Source: Burkholderiales bacterium | GTDB lineage: Bacteria; Pseudomonadota; Gammaproteobacteria; Burkholderiales; Burkholderiaceae_D | Assembly (NCBI GenBank): GCA_016196925.1 | Contig: JACPWS010000026.1 | Coordinates: forward strand, 1 to 64,000 | DNA: 64,000 nt | Direction: 5' to 3' | Part shown: one piece after another, positions 27,844 to 37,767 of the stretch | How the letters are laid out: each line of letters opens with the position of its first letter | How positions within the stretch are numbered: the stretch's first letter is position 1 | Made by a program: the position numbers and the translations under genes | The notes under the pieces: generated by a model | Databases searched by the model: none | What the model saw: the letters and a program-made list of their open reading frames with translations, nothing else | What the model was told of the DNA's origin: nothing

Positions 27844-29847
27844 ATGCGATCTTTGCTCACATGGCCGCTGCTGTCGCGCGACAAGGAAGATACCCTGCTG
27901 TTGCTGTGCGCCTGCCTGCTGGTGTTGCTGCCGCATGTCGCCCATGTGGCGTGGTGGGTCAGCCTGATTTGCGGCTGCATGCTGGCATGGCGCGCCTGGC
28001 TGACGCTGAGCGGGCGGCGCCTGCCGCGCGCCTGGCTGCTGATCCCGCTGTCGGCGCTGATGATGGGCGGCGTCTATCTGAGTCACCGCACCTTGTTCGG
28101 GCGCGATGCCGGCGTCACCATGCTGGTCTTGCTGCTGACTTGCAAACTGCTGGAAATGCATGCCAGGCGCGATCTGTTCGTCGTGATTTTTCTCAGTTTT
28201 TTCCTGTTGCTGACCAATTTCTTTTACCACCAGAGCATAGGCAGCGCCACCCTGACGCTGCTGGCCCTCGGCTGTTTACTGAGTGCGCAGCTATCTTTCC
28301 ATTACACCGGCCTGTTGCCGCCGCTGCGGCAGCGGCTGAAGCAGGGCATGTCTATCCTGGGCCTGGCGCTGCCGCTGACGCTGGCCACCTTCTTCCTGTT
28401 CCCGCGCATCCAGGGTCCGCTGTGGGGCTTGCCGGGCGACGCCCACGCCGGGCGCAGCGGCTTGTCCGATTCCATGACGCCGGGCAATATCAGCGAACTG
28501 GTCTTATCGGAAGACATCGCCTTCCGCGTCCAGTTTGCCGGCAGCGTGCCGGACAAGTCCAAGCTGTACTGGCGCGGCGTGGTGCTCAACCGCTACGACG
28601 GACGCAGCTGGTCGGGCGCCGCCGAGCGCCTGCAGGCCGACGGCAAACCGCTCGCGGTTTTCAGCGGCGAGGAAATTCACCAGCACATCATTCTCGAACC
28701 GCAAGGCCAGCGCTGGCTGTTTGCGCTCGATTTGCCGGCGGCGCCGCCGGCGCTGGAAGACAGCAATGAGAGCGGCAGCGGCCTGACGGCGCAAATGGAA
28801 TTGCGCAGCGCCCAAAACCTGCACCAGCGGGTGCGCTACGACGTCGTCTCTTTCCCGCAATACCGCTTGCAAAGCGCGCTCGCCCCGCCAGCGCTGCAAG
28901 CCGCGCTGGACTTGCCGGCCGGCTTCAATCCGCGCACGCAGGCGTTTGCCGCCGCTTTGCGGCAAAAATATCCGGACGACCGGCAGCTGATCCAGTCGGT
29001 CCTCAATTATTTCCGTCAGCAAGCCTTCGTTTACACGCTGGAGCCGCCCGCGCTGGGCCGGCATAGCAGCGACGAATTCCTGTTCGATACCCGCGCCGGA
29101 TTTTGCGAACATTATGCGAGCGCCTTCGTTGTGCTGATGCGCGCCGCCGCCATCCCGGCGCGCGTGGTGACCGGCTATCAGGGCGGCACGCTGAACACCA
29201 TCGACGCCTATCTGGAAGTGCGCCAGTCGGACGCGCACGCCTGGGCCGAAGTCTGGCTGCCCGGCCAGGGCTGGCTCAGGGTGGACCCGACCGCTGCCGT
29301 CGCGCCGGAACGCGTGATGCAAAGCCTCGCCCAGGTCTTGCCCAGACGCGGCGTCGCCGCCCTGGTCAATCTGGCGCTGGGCGGCAATTCCTGGTTTGCC
29401 CGGGCGCGCATGCGATGGGACGCCATCAATAATTCCTGGAACCTGTGGGTCTTGAATTACAACCAGGGCACACAACTGCAATTGCTGCGCTCGCTCGGCT
29501 GGCGCGAGGTCGACTGGGGCAAGCTGGCCTTGCTGTTTTTTGCCTGCGCCGCCGCCATCATGGCGCTGATCGCGCTGCCGCTGGTGCGCAACCGAGCGCC
29601 GCTATCGGCGCTCGATAGGGTATACTTTTCCTTCTGTCGCAAGATGGAGAAAAAGGCGCCGCCCAAAGCCGTGCACGAGGGACCGTACGCCTATGCGCAG
29701 CGTTTGCAACCGCTGTTGCCGGCCGCCGAGTTCGAGCCGGCACAAGAATTTTTGTTGCTGTATGCCACGGCGAAATACGGCAAGACCGCGCTGCCGCCGG
29801 ACAGCCTGATTCCACGCTTAAAAACCCTGCTGGCAAAATGCCGCTAA
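27844..29847 (+). CDS. TgpA-like transglutaminase (DUF3488 plus transglutaminase-like)
   Basis: Multiple N-terminal TMs; 'DTRAGFCEHYASAFVVLMRAAAIPARVVTGYQGG...SDAHAWAEVWLPGQGWLRVDPTAAV'; start MRSLLTWPLL in frame with ORF 27379-29847. Confidence 0.92.
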   Translation: MRSLLTWPLLSRDKEDTLLLLCACLLVLLPHVAHVAWWVSLICGCMLAWRAWLTLSGRRLPRAWLLIPLSALMMGGVYLSHRTLFGRDAGVTMLVLLLTCKLLEMHARRDLFVVIFLSFFLLLTNFFYHQSIGSATLTLLALGCLLSAQLSFHYTGLLPPLRQRLKQGMSILGLALPLTLATFFLFPRIQGPLWGLPGDAHAGRSGLSDSMTPGNISELVLSEDIAFRVQFAGSVPDKSKLYWRGVVLNRYDGRSWSGAAERLQADGKPLAVFSGEEIHQHIILEPQGQRWLFALDLPAAPPALEDSNESGSGLTAQMELRSAQNLHQRVRYDVVSFPQYRLQSALAPPALQAALDLPAGFNPRTQAFAAALRQKYPDDRQLIQSVLNYFRQQAFVYTLEPPALGRHSSDEFLFDTRAGFCEHYASAFVVLMRAAAIPARVVTGYQGGTLNTIDAYLEVRQSDAHAWAEVWLPGQGWLRVDPTAAVAPERVMQSLAQVLPRRGVAALVNLALGGNSWFARARMRWDAINNSWNLWVLNYNQGTQLQLLRSLGWREVDWGKLALLFFACAAAIMALIALPLVRNRAPLSALDRVYFSFCRKMEKKAPPKAVHEGPYAYAQRLQPLLPAAEFEPAQEFLLLYATAKYGKTALPPDSLIPRLKTLLAKCR

Positions 29848-29861
29848 ATCACTGACGCATC

Positions 29862-30980
29862 TTGAAACTCTCTTCCCGCCTCTTACTGACCAGCTTGTGC
29901 ACGATTTTATGCGGCACTCTGGCCTTGCACGCTCCCGACGCCCATGCGGCGAAAAAAAAGAAAAAGAAAACACATGCGCTAGCAAGCAGCCTCAGAAAAT
30001 CCGCCAGCGTGCACGACAATGTGCATTTCAGCCAATGGAAGGAAGTCGACGCCTTTATCGACCGGATGGCGGGCAGGCACGGCTTTGACAAAGCGCAACT
30101 GACTTCCACCTTCGATCAGGTGCGTTACGTGGCGGCGGCGATACAATTGGTGAAACCGGCGCCGCCCGGCCGCCCGAAAAACTGGCAAGCGTATCGCGCG
30201 CGCTTCATAGAGCCGCATCGCATCGAGGCCGGCGTCGCGTTCTGGGACAAGTACGCCGCCGAGCTGGCGCGCGCCGAACAAGAGTATGGCGTGCCGGCTG
30301 AAATCATCGTCGGCTTGCTCGGCGTCGAAACCATTTTCGGCCAAAACACCGGCAGCTACCGCGTCATGGATACGCTGACCACGCTCGCCTTCGATTACCC
30401 GGATACGCCGAATCGTGTCGCACGCATGGAATTTTTCCGGTCCGAACTGGAAAACATGTTGCTGCTGGCGCGCGATGCCGGACTCGATCCCTTCCTGTTC
30501 AAAGGCTCGTATGCCGGCGCGATAGGTTGGCCGCAATTCATGCCGGACAGCATACGCCAGTTTGCCGTCGATTTTGACGGCGACGGCAGAATCGACCTGA
30601 CCGATTCCGCAGCGGATGCGATCGGCAGCGTGGCCCATTACTTAGCCACGCACGGCTGGAAAAAAAATCTGCCGATCGCATTTCCGGCAACGCTGACTTG
30701 CGGCGAAGAACGACACGCCGATCTGACGGCCGCCTTGGGCCGCGGTCTGCATGCGAGCTATCCCTTGCAAGACCTGAAATCTCTGGTCAGCACCGCCAGC
30801 AGCGAAGCGCCGCCGAATATTCTGTACGGCCTGGTCAACCTGGAAAACGGCGAAGAGCCGACCGAATACTGGCTGGCGACCGACAATTTCTACGCCATCA
30901 CCCGCTACAACCGCAGTTATTTTTACGCGATGTCGGTATTCGACCTGGGGCGCGTGATCAATGCCGCACGTATGAAATAA
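29862..30980 (+). CDS. mltB: Lytic murein transglycosylase B
   Basis: 'VPAEIIVGLLGVETIFGQNTGSYRVMDTLTTLAFDYP', 'GAIGWPQFMPDSIRQFAVDFDGDGRIDL'; TTG start. Confidence 0.92.
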   Translation: MKLSSRLLLTSLCTILCGTLALHAPDAHAAKKKKKKTHALASSLRKSASVHDNVHFSQWKEVDAFIDRMAGRHGFDKAQLTSTFDQVRYVAAAIQLVKPAPPGRPKNWQAYRARFIEPHRIEAGVAFWDKYAAELARAEQEYGVPAEIIVGLLGVETIFGQNTGSYRVMDTLTTLAFDYPDTPNRVARMEFFRSELENMLLLARDAGLDPFLFKGSYAGAIGWPQFMPDSIRQFAVDFDGDGRIDLTDSAADAIGSVAHYLATHGWKKNLPIAFPATLTCGEERHADLTAALGRGLHASYPLQDLKSLVSTASSEAPPNILYGLVNLENGEEPTEYWLATDNFYAITRYNRSYFYAMSVFDLGRVINAARMK

Positions 30981-31290
30981 GCGCATTCCGCAACCGGCGG
31001 CGGCATTGCCAGGCAAGAAAGAACGGAGATATTGTTTTCCACATGGAAACTCCTACTACAAACTCAGCTTTTTTTCAATAAAGATTGCTAATCAGTATGT
31101 TTTGAACTACAGTAATGTTATCTACATGATACATTTGCGTATTCCAAAGGCAAGGTGTCAAGAGATTTAACAATGTTTTGCTATTTTTCTGCCAAGTAAG
31201 TTCCATTTTAAAGATACAATATTACCGTTTGATTAATTTTTTATTGAGGCAACTTTTCCCAGCGTCAATAAACTAAACAGCGAGGTAATT

Positions 31291-31590
31291 ATGGCAAATC
31301 TGACCCAGCTTGAATCCGATGAGATCGACTACGATCCTAACAATCTGTTAGATACTCTGATCAAGCAATTGCATTTGAAAAACGATGCAGCACTCTCAAG
31401 AGCACTGGAAGTAGCACCTCCGGTTATTAGCAAAATCAGGCACAGGCGTTTGCCGGTTGGCGCGTCGCTGCTGATACGCATGCATGAAATCAGCGATGTC
31501 AGCATCAAGGAATTGCGCGAACTGATGGGCGATCGTCGCGCCAAGTTCCGTATCAGCGACAAGCAATTCAAACCGAAAGAGTCCGCATAA
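31291..31590 (+). CDS. Small HTH-like conserved hypothetical protein (99 aa)
   Basis: MANLTQLESDEIDYDPNNLLDTLIKQLHLKNDAALSRALEVAPPVISKIRHRRLPVGASLLIRMHEISDVSIKELRELMG; XRE-like HTH pattern; RBS AGCGAGGTAATT. Confidence 0.75.
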   Translation: MANLTQLESDEIDYDPNNLLDTLIKQLHLKNDAALSRALEVAPPVISKIRHRRLPVGASLLIRMHEISDVSIKELRELMGDRRAKFRISDKQFKPKESA

Positions 31591-31629
31591 GGCTGATCGG
31601 AAAACCGATCTGGCGTTAGTGATCAGGTC

Positions 31630-31680
31630 GTAAAAAAACACCGAAGATGCGTCTTGCGCGCCGCTTCGGTATTTTTTTGC
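31630..31680. terminator. Rho-independent terminator
   Basis: AAAAAAACACCGAAG...CTTCGGTATTTTTTT stem with flanking A/T tracts. Confidence 0.7.
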
Positions 31681-31707
31681 CTGCACTGCTCGTCAAGGCA
31701 AGCTGAA

Positions 31708-31800
31708 TAAGCGTAGCGAGCGGTTCGTTTGCCGTTGAGAAGCGCAGCTGTACGAAAGTACAGTGAGCATCGCAAACGGCAGCGAGCCGCGCTTGGCTTA
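31708..31800. repeat. Long imperfect hairpin with GAAA tetraloop
   Basis: CTGTACgaaaGTACAG at the apex, outer arms TTTGCCGTT.../...AACGGCAGCGAGCCGCG. Confidence 0.55.
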
Positions 31801-31811
31801 GTCAGCTTTGC

Positions 31812-32714
31812 CTAAGCCGGAAACACACCGGTCGACAGATAACGGTCGCCGCGATCGCAGACGATAAATACGATGGTCGCATTCTCTACCGTGTGCGCGA
31901 TGCGCAAGGCGATTTCGCAGGCGCCGGCGGCTGAAATGCCGCAAAAGATACCCTCTTCCGCCGCCAGCCTGCGCGCCATGTGTTCGGCATCCGATTGGCT
32001 GACCGACTCTATTCTGTCCACTCTGGCCTTGTCGTAAATCCTGGGCATGTAAGCTTCCGGCCATTTGCGTATACCGGGTATTTGCGAACCGTCCTCCGGT
32101 TGGGCGCCGACGATCTGTATCTGCGGATTTTGCTGTTTCAGATAGGCGGACACCCCCATGATGGTACCGGTCGTTCCCATGGCGCTGATGAAATGCGTCA
32201 CCCTGCCGCCTGTATCGCGCCAGATTTCCGGCCCCGTCCCTTCAAAATGCGAAAGCGGATTATCGGGATTGGCGAACTGATCGAGTATCACGCCCTTGCC
32301 TTCTTTTTGCATCTGTTCAGCCAGATCGCGCGCGTATTCCATGCCGCCGGTCTTAGGCGTCAAAATGATTTGGGCGCCATAGGCGGTCATGCTCTGGCGT
32401 CTTTCTATGCTGAGATTTTCCGGCATCAGCAACACCATTTTGTAGCCGCGCATGGCGGCCGCCATCGCCAGGGCGATGCCGGTATTGCCGCTGGTCGCTT
32501 CGATCAGGGTGTCGCCCGGCTTGATCTGGCCGCGCTGCTCTGCGCCCTTAATCATGGACAAAGCCGGCCTGTCCTTGACTGAACCGGCCGGATTATTCCC
32601 TTCCAGTTTGCCGAGGATAATATTATTACGGCGCTTGATTTCCTCGCCGGGCAAGCGTTGCAGCATAACGAGAGGGGTGTTGCCGATGGTGTCTTCGATA
32701 GTCAGATAAGGCAT
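31812..32714 (-). CDS. cysM: Cysteine synthase B
   Basis: GNTPLVMLQRLPG, LEGNNPAGSVKDRPALSMI, EATSGNTGIALAM. Confidence 0.93.
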   Translation of the reverse strand: MPYLTIEDTIGNTPLVMLQRLPGEEIKRRNNIILGKLEGNNPAGSVKDRPALSMIKGAEQRGQIKPGDTLIEATSGNTGIALAMAAAMRGYKMVLLMPENLSIERRQSMTAYGAQIILTPKTGGMEYARDLAEQMQKEGKGVILDQFANPDNPLSHFEGTGPEIWRDTGGRVTHFISAMGTTGTIMGVSAYLKQQNPQIQIVGAQPEDGSQIPGIRKWPEAYMPRIYDKARVDRIESVSQSDAEHMARRLAAEEGIFCGISAAGACEIALRIAHTVENATIVFIVCDRGDRYLSTGVFPA

Positions 32715-32813
32715 GATGATGGGTAGCGATGGATCAAGGCCTTATTCTAAACGCTGTTGCGAGCGGCCGCTTGCCGCCCGTCGTTTCACTTATTGATCTG
32801 GGATAAATCCAAT

Positions 32814-32847
32814 AAAAAACCCCTGACATCGCTGTCAGGGGTTTTTC
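32814..32847. terminator. Rho-independent terminator (bidirectional appearance)
   Basis: AAAAAACCCCTGACAtcgcTGTCAGGGGTTTTTC. Confidence 0.9.
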
Positions 32848-32871
32848 TATGTTCAGACGCCCGCTTGCTAA

Positions 32872-33273
32872 TTACTTGCTCTTCATATCTTTGGCGCTGG
32901 CCGGCGCTTTGGATGCGGCGGCAGAAGCGGCGGCAACCGGAGCGGATTCCGCTTTAGCGGCCTTGGCGGACGCTTTGGCGGAAACTGATGCGACAACACC
33001 TGGTTTAGCCTGGCCGTTGACGGTCAGACCGGCTTCAGACAATTTGGCGGAATTTTTTTCGCCTATGCCTTTAACGCGTTTTTCAAAATCGGCCCAATCT
33101 TTAAAACTACCGTTCTTGCTGCGTTCTTCGATAATCGCTTTGGATTTGGCCGGACCGATGCCCTTGACGCCATCCAGTGCCGCCTGATCGCCTTTATTCA
33201 CGTCGACGTCGGCAAAAGCGAAACCCATGCTGGCGATCATGGCGGCAACGGCTAACAATAATTTCTTGAACAT
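32872..33273 (-). CDS. ComEA-like helix-hairpin-helix secreted protein
   Basis: Signal MFKKLLLAVAAMIASMGFAFA; VDVNKGDQAALDGVKGIGPAKSKAIIEER; Ala/Lys-rich tail. Confidence 0.88.
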   Translation of the reverse strand: MFKKLLLAVAAMIASMGFAFADVDVNKGDQAALDGVKGIGPAKSKAIIEERSKNGSFKDWADFEKRVKGIGEKNSAKLSEAGLTVNGQAKPGVVASVSAKASAKAAKAESAPVAAASAAASKAPASAKDMKSK

Positions 33274-33416
33274 GTGAACACTCCCAAAATAGTTAATCAA
33301 TTCTCGGGAACGGCGCCGGCCATGCGGGCATAAGCTTGCATCGTCCCGTGTCAGATAACGCTTGCGCACGAGTGCGGTTGACAGATAATTACCGAATACA
33401 AAAAAATCAGTTGCCT

Positions 33417-34364
33417 TCACGCTGCCGCAAACAATTCCTCGCGCGTCACCGTCGCCGTACCGAGCTTGCCGACCACGATGCCGCCGGCACGGTTGGCGAT
33501 GACGACGGCGTCGCGCATGGCAACGCCTTGCGCCAGCATGGCCGCCATGGCGGCGATCACGGTGTCGCCGGCGCCCGATACGTCATACACTTCGCGCGCC
33601 ATGGCCGCGACATGCGTGACTTCCTGATCGGTATATAGGGTCATGCCTTCTTCGGAACGCGTCAGCAACAAGGCTTGCAAGCCCAGCTCGCTGCGCAGCG
33701 CCTGCGCCTTGGCGCTCAGCTCATCCTCGTTCGCCCACTCGCCTATCACCTGGCGCAACTCGGCCTTGTTCGGAGTCAGCAGGCTGGCGCCGGCATAGCG
33801 CCGGAAATCGCTGCCTTTGGGGTCGACCAGCACCGGTTTGCCGGCAGCGCGGGCGGCGGCTATCATGGCCGCCACGTTGACCAGGCTGCCTTTGGCGTAG
33901 TCGGACAAGACGATCACATCGTAAGCCGCAATCAGCGCATTAAAACGGCTGAGTTTATCGCGCAACACAGTCGCGGTCGGGCGCTCTTCGAAATCGATGC
34001 GCAGCAATTGCTGCTGGCGACCTATCACGCGCAACTTGATGATGGTGGAAATGCTGTGGTCGCGGCTCAGATAACTGCTGATGCCGGACTCGTCCAGCAA
34101 AGTCTCGACGATATTGCCGGCTTCATCCTGACCTATCACGCCGACCAGTCCCGCCTCCACCCCCAGTGCGACGGCATTGCGCGCCACATTGGCGGCGCCA
34201 CCGAGGCGCTCTTCGCGCTTTTCCACGCGCACTATCGGCACCGGAGCTTCGGGCGAGATCCGGTTGACCTCGCCGAACCAGTAACGGTCCAGCATCACGT
34301 CGCCGGCCACCAGGATGCGCTTGCCCGGTTGCGCGCCCGGTTGCGTGCGCAATTGCAGGTTCAT
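33417..34364 (-). CDS. rfaE1: D-glycero-beta-D-manno-heptose-7-phosphate kinase
   Basis: [31 protein letters not shown]; PfkB motif [11 protein letters not shown]. Confidence 0.92.
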   Translation of the reverse strand: MNLQLRTQPGAQPGKRILVAGDVMLDRYWFGEVNRISPEAPVPIVRVEKREERLGGAANVARNAVALGVEAGLVGVIGQDEAGNIVETLLDESGISSYLSRDHSISTIIKLRVIGRQQQLLRIDFEERPTATVLRDKLSRFNALIAAYDVIVLSDYAKGSLVNVAAMIAAARAAGKPVLVDPKGSDFRRYAGASLLTPNKAELRQVIGEWANEDELSAKAQALRSELGLQALLLTRSEEGMTLYTDQEVTHVAAMAREVYDVSGAGDTVIAAMAAMLAQGVAMRDAVVIANRAGGIVVGKLGTATVTREELFAAA

Positions 34365-35734
34365 TTGCGGGTCAGCACCGAGCGACCGATGCCGTGGTAT
34401 TCCACGCCGATTTCGGTCATCACGGACGGTTCGAACAGATTGCGTCCGTCAAAAATCACCGGCTGTTTCAGGCTGAGCTTGACTTGATCGAAATCGGGAC
34501 TGCGGAAGGCTTTCCACTCGGTCACGATCGCCAGCGCATCGGCCTTATCCAGCGCATCCATAGGATTGGCGGCATAACGTATTTTTTGCAGCAACTCCGG
34601 CGTATCGACGAAATCCAGCGCCAGCACCCGCTTCGCTTCTTCGATGGCAACCGGATCGTACACCGCGACCGTGGCGCCATGGCGCAGCAATTCGGCCAGC
34701 AGCACGCGCGACGACGCAGCGCGCATGTCGTCGGTATTCGGCTTGAACGCCAGGCCCCAGACGGCGAAATGCCGGCCGCTGAGGTCGTTGCCGAAACGCT
34801 TCAGTATTTTCTTGCCGAGGACTTGCTTCTGTTGCTCATTCACTGCTTCCACCGCCTGCAGTATCAACAGATTCAAATCGTGGCCTTGCGCCGTGCGCTC
34901 CAGGGCCTGCACATCCTTAGGGAAGCATGAGCCGCCGTAACCGCAACCGGCGTACAAAAAGCTGTGGCCTATACGCGGGTCCGAGCCTATGCCGTGCCTG
35001 ACCGCTTCGATGTCGGCGCCGACGTGATCGGCCAGATTGGCCAGTTCGTTCATGAAAGAGATGCGCGTGGCCAGCATGGCATTGGCCGCATATTTGGTGA
35101 ATTCGGCCGAGCGTACATCCATCCAGTAAGTGCGCTCGTGATTGCGGTTGAACGGCAGATACAGCTTGTGCATCAGGGCGTGCGCCTTCTGGCCTTGCGC
35201 CGTGTCGTCGCAGCCGATCACGATGCGGTCGGGGCGCATGAAATCTTCCACTGCGGCGCCTTCCTTCAGGAACTCCGGATTCGACACCACCGAGAATTCG
35301 GCATCGGCGCCGCGCGCCTCCAGTTCCGCGCGTATCGCCGCGCTGACGCGGTCGGCAGTGCCTACCGGCACCGTCGATTTGTCGACGATCACCTTGAAGC
35401 CGTTCATGTGCTGGCCGATATTGCGCGCCGCCGCCAGCACGTATTGCAGGTCGGCCGATCCGTCTTCATCGGGCGGCGTGCCGACCGCGATGAACTGGAT
35501 ATCGCCGTGCGCCACGCTGGCGGCGACATCGGTGGAAAAGCGCAGGCGCCCGGCGGCACGGTTGCGCGCCACCACTTCTTCCAGTCCCGGTTCATGGATG
35601 GGGATGCCGCCGTTGTTCAAAATATCTATCTTGCGCTGATCCACGTCCAGGCAAAATACATCGTTGCCCAGCTCCGCCAGGCAAGCGCCGGTAACCAGGC
35701 CTACATAGCCGGTGCCGATGATGGTAATTTTCAT
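34361..35734 (-). CDS. ugd: UDP-glucose 6-dehydrogenase
   Basis: [40 protein letters not shown]. Confidence 0.93.
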   Translation of the reverse strand: MKITIIGTGYVGLVTGACLAELGNDVFCLDVDQRKIDILNNGGIPIHEPGLEEVVARNRAAGRLRFSTDVAASVAHGDIQFIAVGTPPDEDGSADLQYVLAAARNIGQHMNGFKVIVDKSTVPVGTADRVSAAIRAELEARGADAEFSVVSNPEFLKEGAAVEDFMRPDRIVIGCDDTAQGQKAHALMHKLYLPFNRNHERTYWMDVRSAEFTKYAANAMLATRISFMNELANLADHVGADIEAVRHGIGSDPRIGHSFLYAGCGYGGSCFPKDVQALERTAQGHDLNLLILQAVEAVNEQQKQVLGKKILKRFGNDLSGRHFAVWGLAFKPNTDDMRAASSRVLLAELLRHGATVAVYDPVAIEEAKRVLALDFVDTPELLQKIRYAANPMDALDKADALAIVTEWKAFRSPDFDQVKLSLKQPVIFDGRNLFEPSVMTEIGVEYHGIGRSVLTRK

Positions 35735-35780
35735 TTGATGATCACAATCTCAAAAATGGGGATGCCCTGAGAGTTGAACT

Positions 35781-36956
35781 CTAGTTCATCACGTTTAATT
35801 CTTCAGTCCGCCGCGGCGGGTAAGTTTCCCAACGACTGCAACCGGGACATTGCCAATAGAACTGGCGCGCCTTGAAGCCGCAATGCGAACACTGGTAACG
35901 CGCCAGTTTTTGCGCATAACCTTGTACCAGGTTCTTGACCAGCGAGAGTTCCGGCCTGACTTCCGGCGGAGCCTCCATCAGGCGCGCATCGAGCAATTTA
36001 TCGAGTCCGAGCAAGGTCGGGGTACGGCGCAATTCGTCGCTGACCAGCTGATTGGCGGCATGCACCGTATCGAGTTCCAGCGTGGCCTTGAATACGACTT
36101 CCAACAAATCTATCGACGGCGCTTCGGCCAGATAGCCTTTCAGCAGATTCAAGCCTTCCTGCGGCCGCTCCAGCTTGCGATAACCGTCCATCAGGCGCTG
36201 CGCCACCAGCGCCACGTGGGGCACGCTTTGCTGTTCGACCCGGCGCCAGCTCAGCACGGCTTTTTCCAGTTCGCCATTGGCCTGATACACGTCGCCCATC
36301 AAGATGGTGGCGCGCACGTTGTGGCGGTCGCTCGCCAGGGCTTTATCCAGCATCGCCATGGCGGCATCGGGGTGGGTATGCACCAGCTCGTCCTGGGCGA
36401 TCTCGCAATAGAACTGCGCGATTTCCTTTTGCCTTCCGCCGGCACCGGATTCCTGCAAAGCCTTGGCCGCCTCGATTGCCCGCGCCCATTCTTTTTCGCG
36501 CTGATAAATTTCCAGCAAGGCGCGCCGCGCCTGTGCTTCGTATTGGCCGGCAAGCAACTGATTGAAAGTCTCTTCGGCGCGATCGAGCAAACCGGCTTTC
36601 AGGTAATCCTGACCGAGCTCGAACATGGCGTGGGTATATTGCTCCGCCGGCAAATCGGGGCGCGACAGCAAGTTCTGGTGCACGCGTATCGCCCTCTCGG
36701 TTTCGCCGCGGCGGCGGAACAGGCTGCCGAGTGCGAAGTGCAGCTCCACGGTCTCGGGATCGAGCTGGACGATTTCTATGAATGAGTCTATCGCCCGGTC
36801 CGGCTGGTCGTTCAGTAAAAAATTCAGCCCTTTAAAATATCCGCGCGGCAGGCTGCGCGATTCGGACAAGAGTTGCCGGATATCGACCCGCGCTGCAATC
36901 CATCCCAGCGAGAAAAATAGCGGGATGCCTAACAGCCACCAAAATTCAAATTCCAT
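35781..36956 (-). CDS. lapB: Lipopolysaccharide assembly protein LapB
   Basis: MEFEFWWLLGIPLFFSLGWIAARVD, TPRs, C-terminal rubredoxin-like CSHCGFKARQFYWQCPGCSRWETYPP. Confidence 0.93.
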   Translation of the reverse strand: MEFEFWWLLGIPLFFSLGWIAARVDIRQLLSESRSLPRGYFKGLNFLLNDQPDRAIDSFIEIVQLDPETVELHFALGSLFRRRGETERAIRVHQNLLSRPDLPAEQYTHAMFELGQDYLKAGLLDRAEETFNQLLAGQYEAQARRALLEIYQREKEWARAIEAAKALQESGAGGRQKEIAQFYCEIAQDELVHTHPDAAMAMLDKALASDRHNVRATILMGDVYQANGELEKAVLSWRRVEQQSVPHVALVAQRLMDGYRKLERPQEGLNLLKGYLAEAPSIDLLEVVFKATLELDTVHAANQLVSDELRRTPTLLGLDKLLDARLMEAPPEVRPELSLVKNLVQGYAQKLARYQCSHCGFKARQFYWQCPGCSRWETYPPRRTEELNVMN

Positions 36957-36999
36957 GTATTGTTTTCGCTTATTGTCGCGCACTCAGTCGCTGTGATTT

Positions 37000-37314
37000 T
37001 CAAGTGTTGCGTATGCTATCAGGCTGCGGTGCCTGTGTGCCGGCGCGTTGCGCCTCTGCACGCTCTTTCTCTATCCCGGCGAGGGTTCTCTTATGCCGCG
37101 AAATATCGCGCCGGTGGCGAAACACCATAGGCAGCATGGCCAGGATGCCAAGCACGGCGCCGGACAAAAAGAAGGCCAGCAACATGATGACCAAAGGGGC
37201 GGACTGTTGATAGCCGAAGAAATATTGCAGAGTGACGATCTGATCGTTCTTCAGCGCAAAGCCGAAGAAGACGACAAACAAAATCACGGTAATCAGTCTG
37301 GTGATCATTTTCAT
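37000..37314 (-). CDS. lapA: LapA-domain protein
   Basis: MKMITRLITVILFVVFFGFALKNDQIVTLQYFFG; adjacent to lapB. Confidence 0.87.
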   Translation of the reverse strand: MKMITRLITVILFVVFFGFALKNDQIVTLQYFFGYQQSAPLVIMLLAFFLSGAVLGILAMLPMVFRHRRDISRHKRTLAGIEKERAEAQRAGTQAPQPDSIRNT

Positions 37315-37356
37315 AGACGCATCCTTATTAACGGGCTCCCAGGCGGCATTGTACTG

Positions 37357-37402
37357 AAAAAAAACGGCATGCCGGGGAAACCGATATGCCGTTTTTATTT
37401 TT
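37357..37402. terminator. Rho-independent terminator
   Basis: AAAAAAAACGGCATgccggggaaaccgatATGCCGTTTTTATTTTTTT. Confidence 0.8.
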
Positions 37403-37432
37403 TTGCGTCATACGCGAAGCGCAATAACAAGT

Positions 37433-37738
37433 CTAGTCATCGTGTATCGGCTGCCCCACCATGGCATCGACACGCTCGCGCAATTCCTTGCCCGGCTTGA
37501 AATGCGGCACCCGTTTTTCGGGCACCATCACCTTGTCACCGGATTTGGGATTGCGCCCTATCCGCGGTGGACGGCTGTTCAGCGCAAAGCTGCCGAAACC
37601 ACGTATTTCTATGCGCTGCCCGGTCGCCAAGGCGTCCGACATCGCATCGAGTATGGTTTTGACAGCGATATCCACATCCTTTGCTACCAGTTGCGGATAC
37701 CGCTCTGCCAGACGAGCTATCAGCTCCGACTTCGTCAT
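37433..37738 (-). CDS. ihfB: Integration host factor subunit beta
   Basis: [17 protein letters not shown]...[49 protein letters not shown]. Confidence 0.96.
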   Translation of the reverse strand: MTKSELIARLAERYPQLVAKDVDIAVKTILDAMSDALATGQRIEIRGFGSFALNSRPPRIGRNPKSGDKVMVPEKRVPHFKPGKELRERVDAMVGQPIHDD

Positions 37739-37767
37739 GCTAATAAACCTTATGACTCAGCGTACAT

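Noticed and set aside
29946-29975. Poly-Lys stretch AAKKKKKKTH in MltB as a frameshift site (aaaaaaaagaaaaagaaaa)
   Set aside because: The reading frame continues normally through the A-rich run; no alternative product of note was seen.
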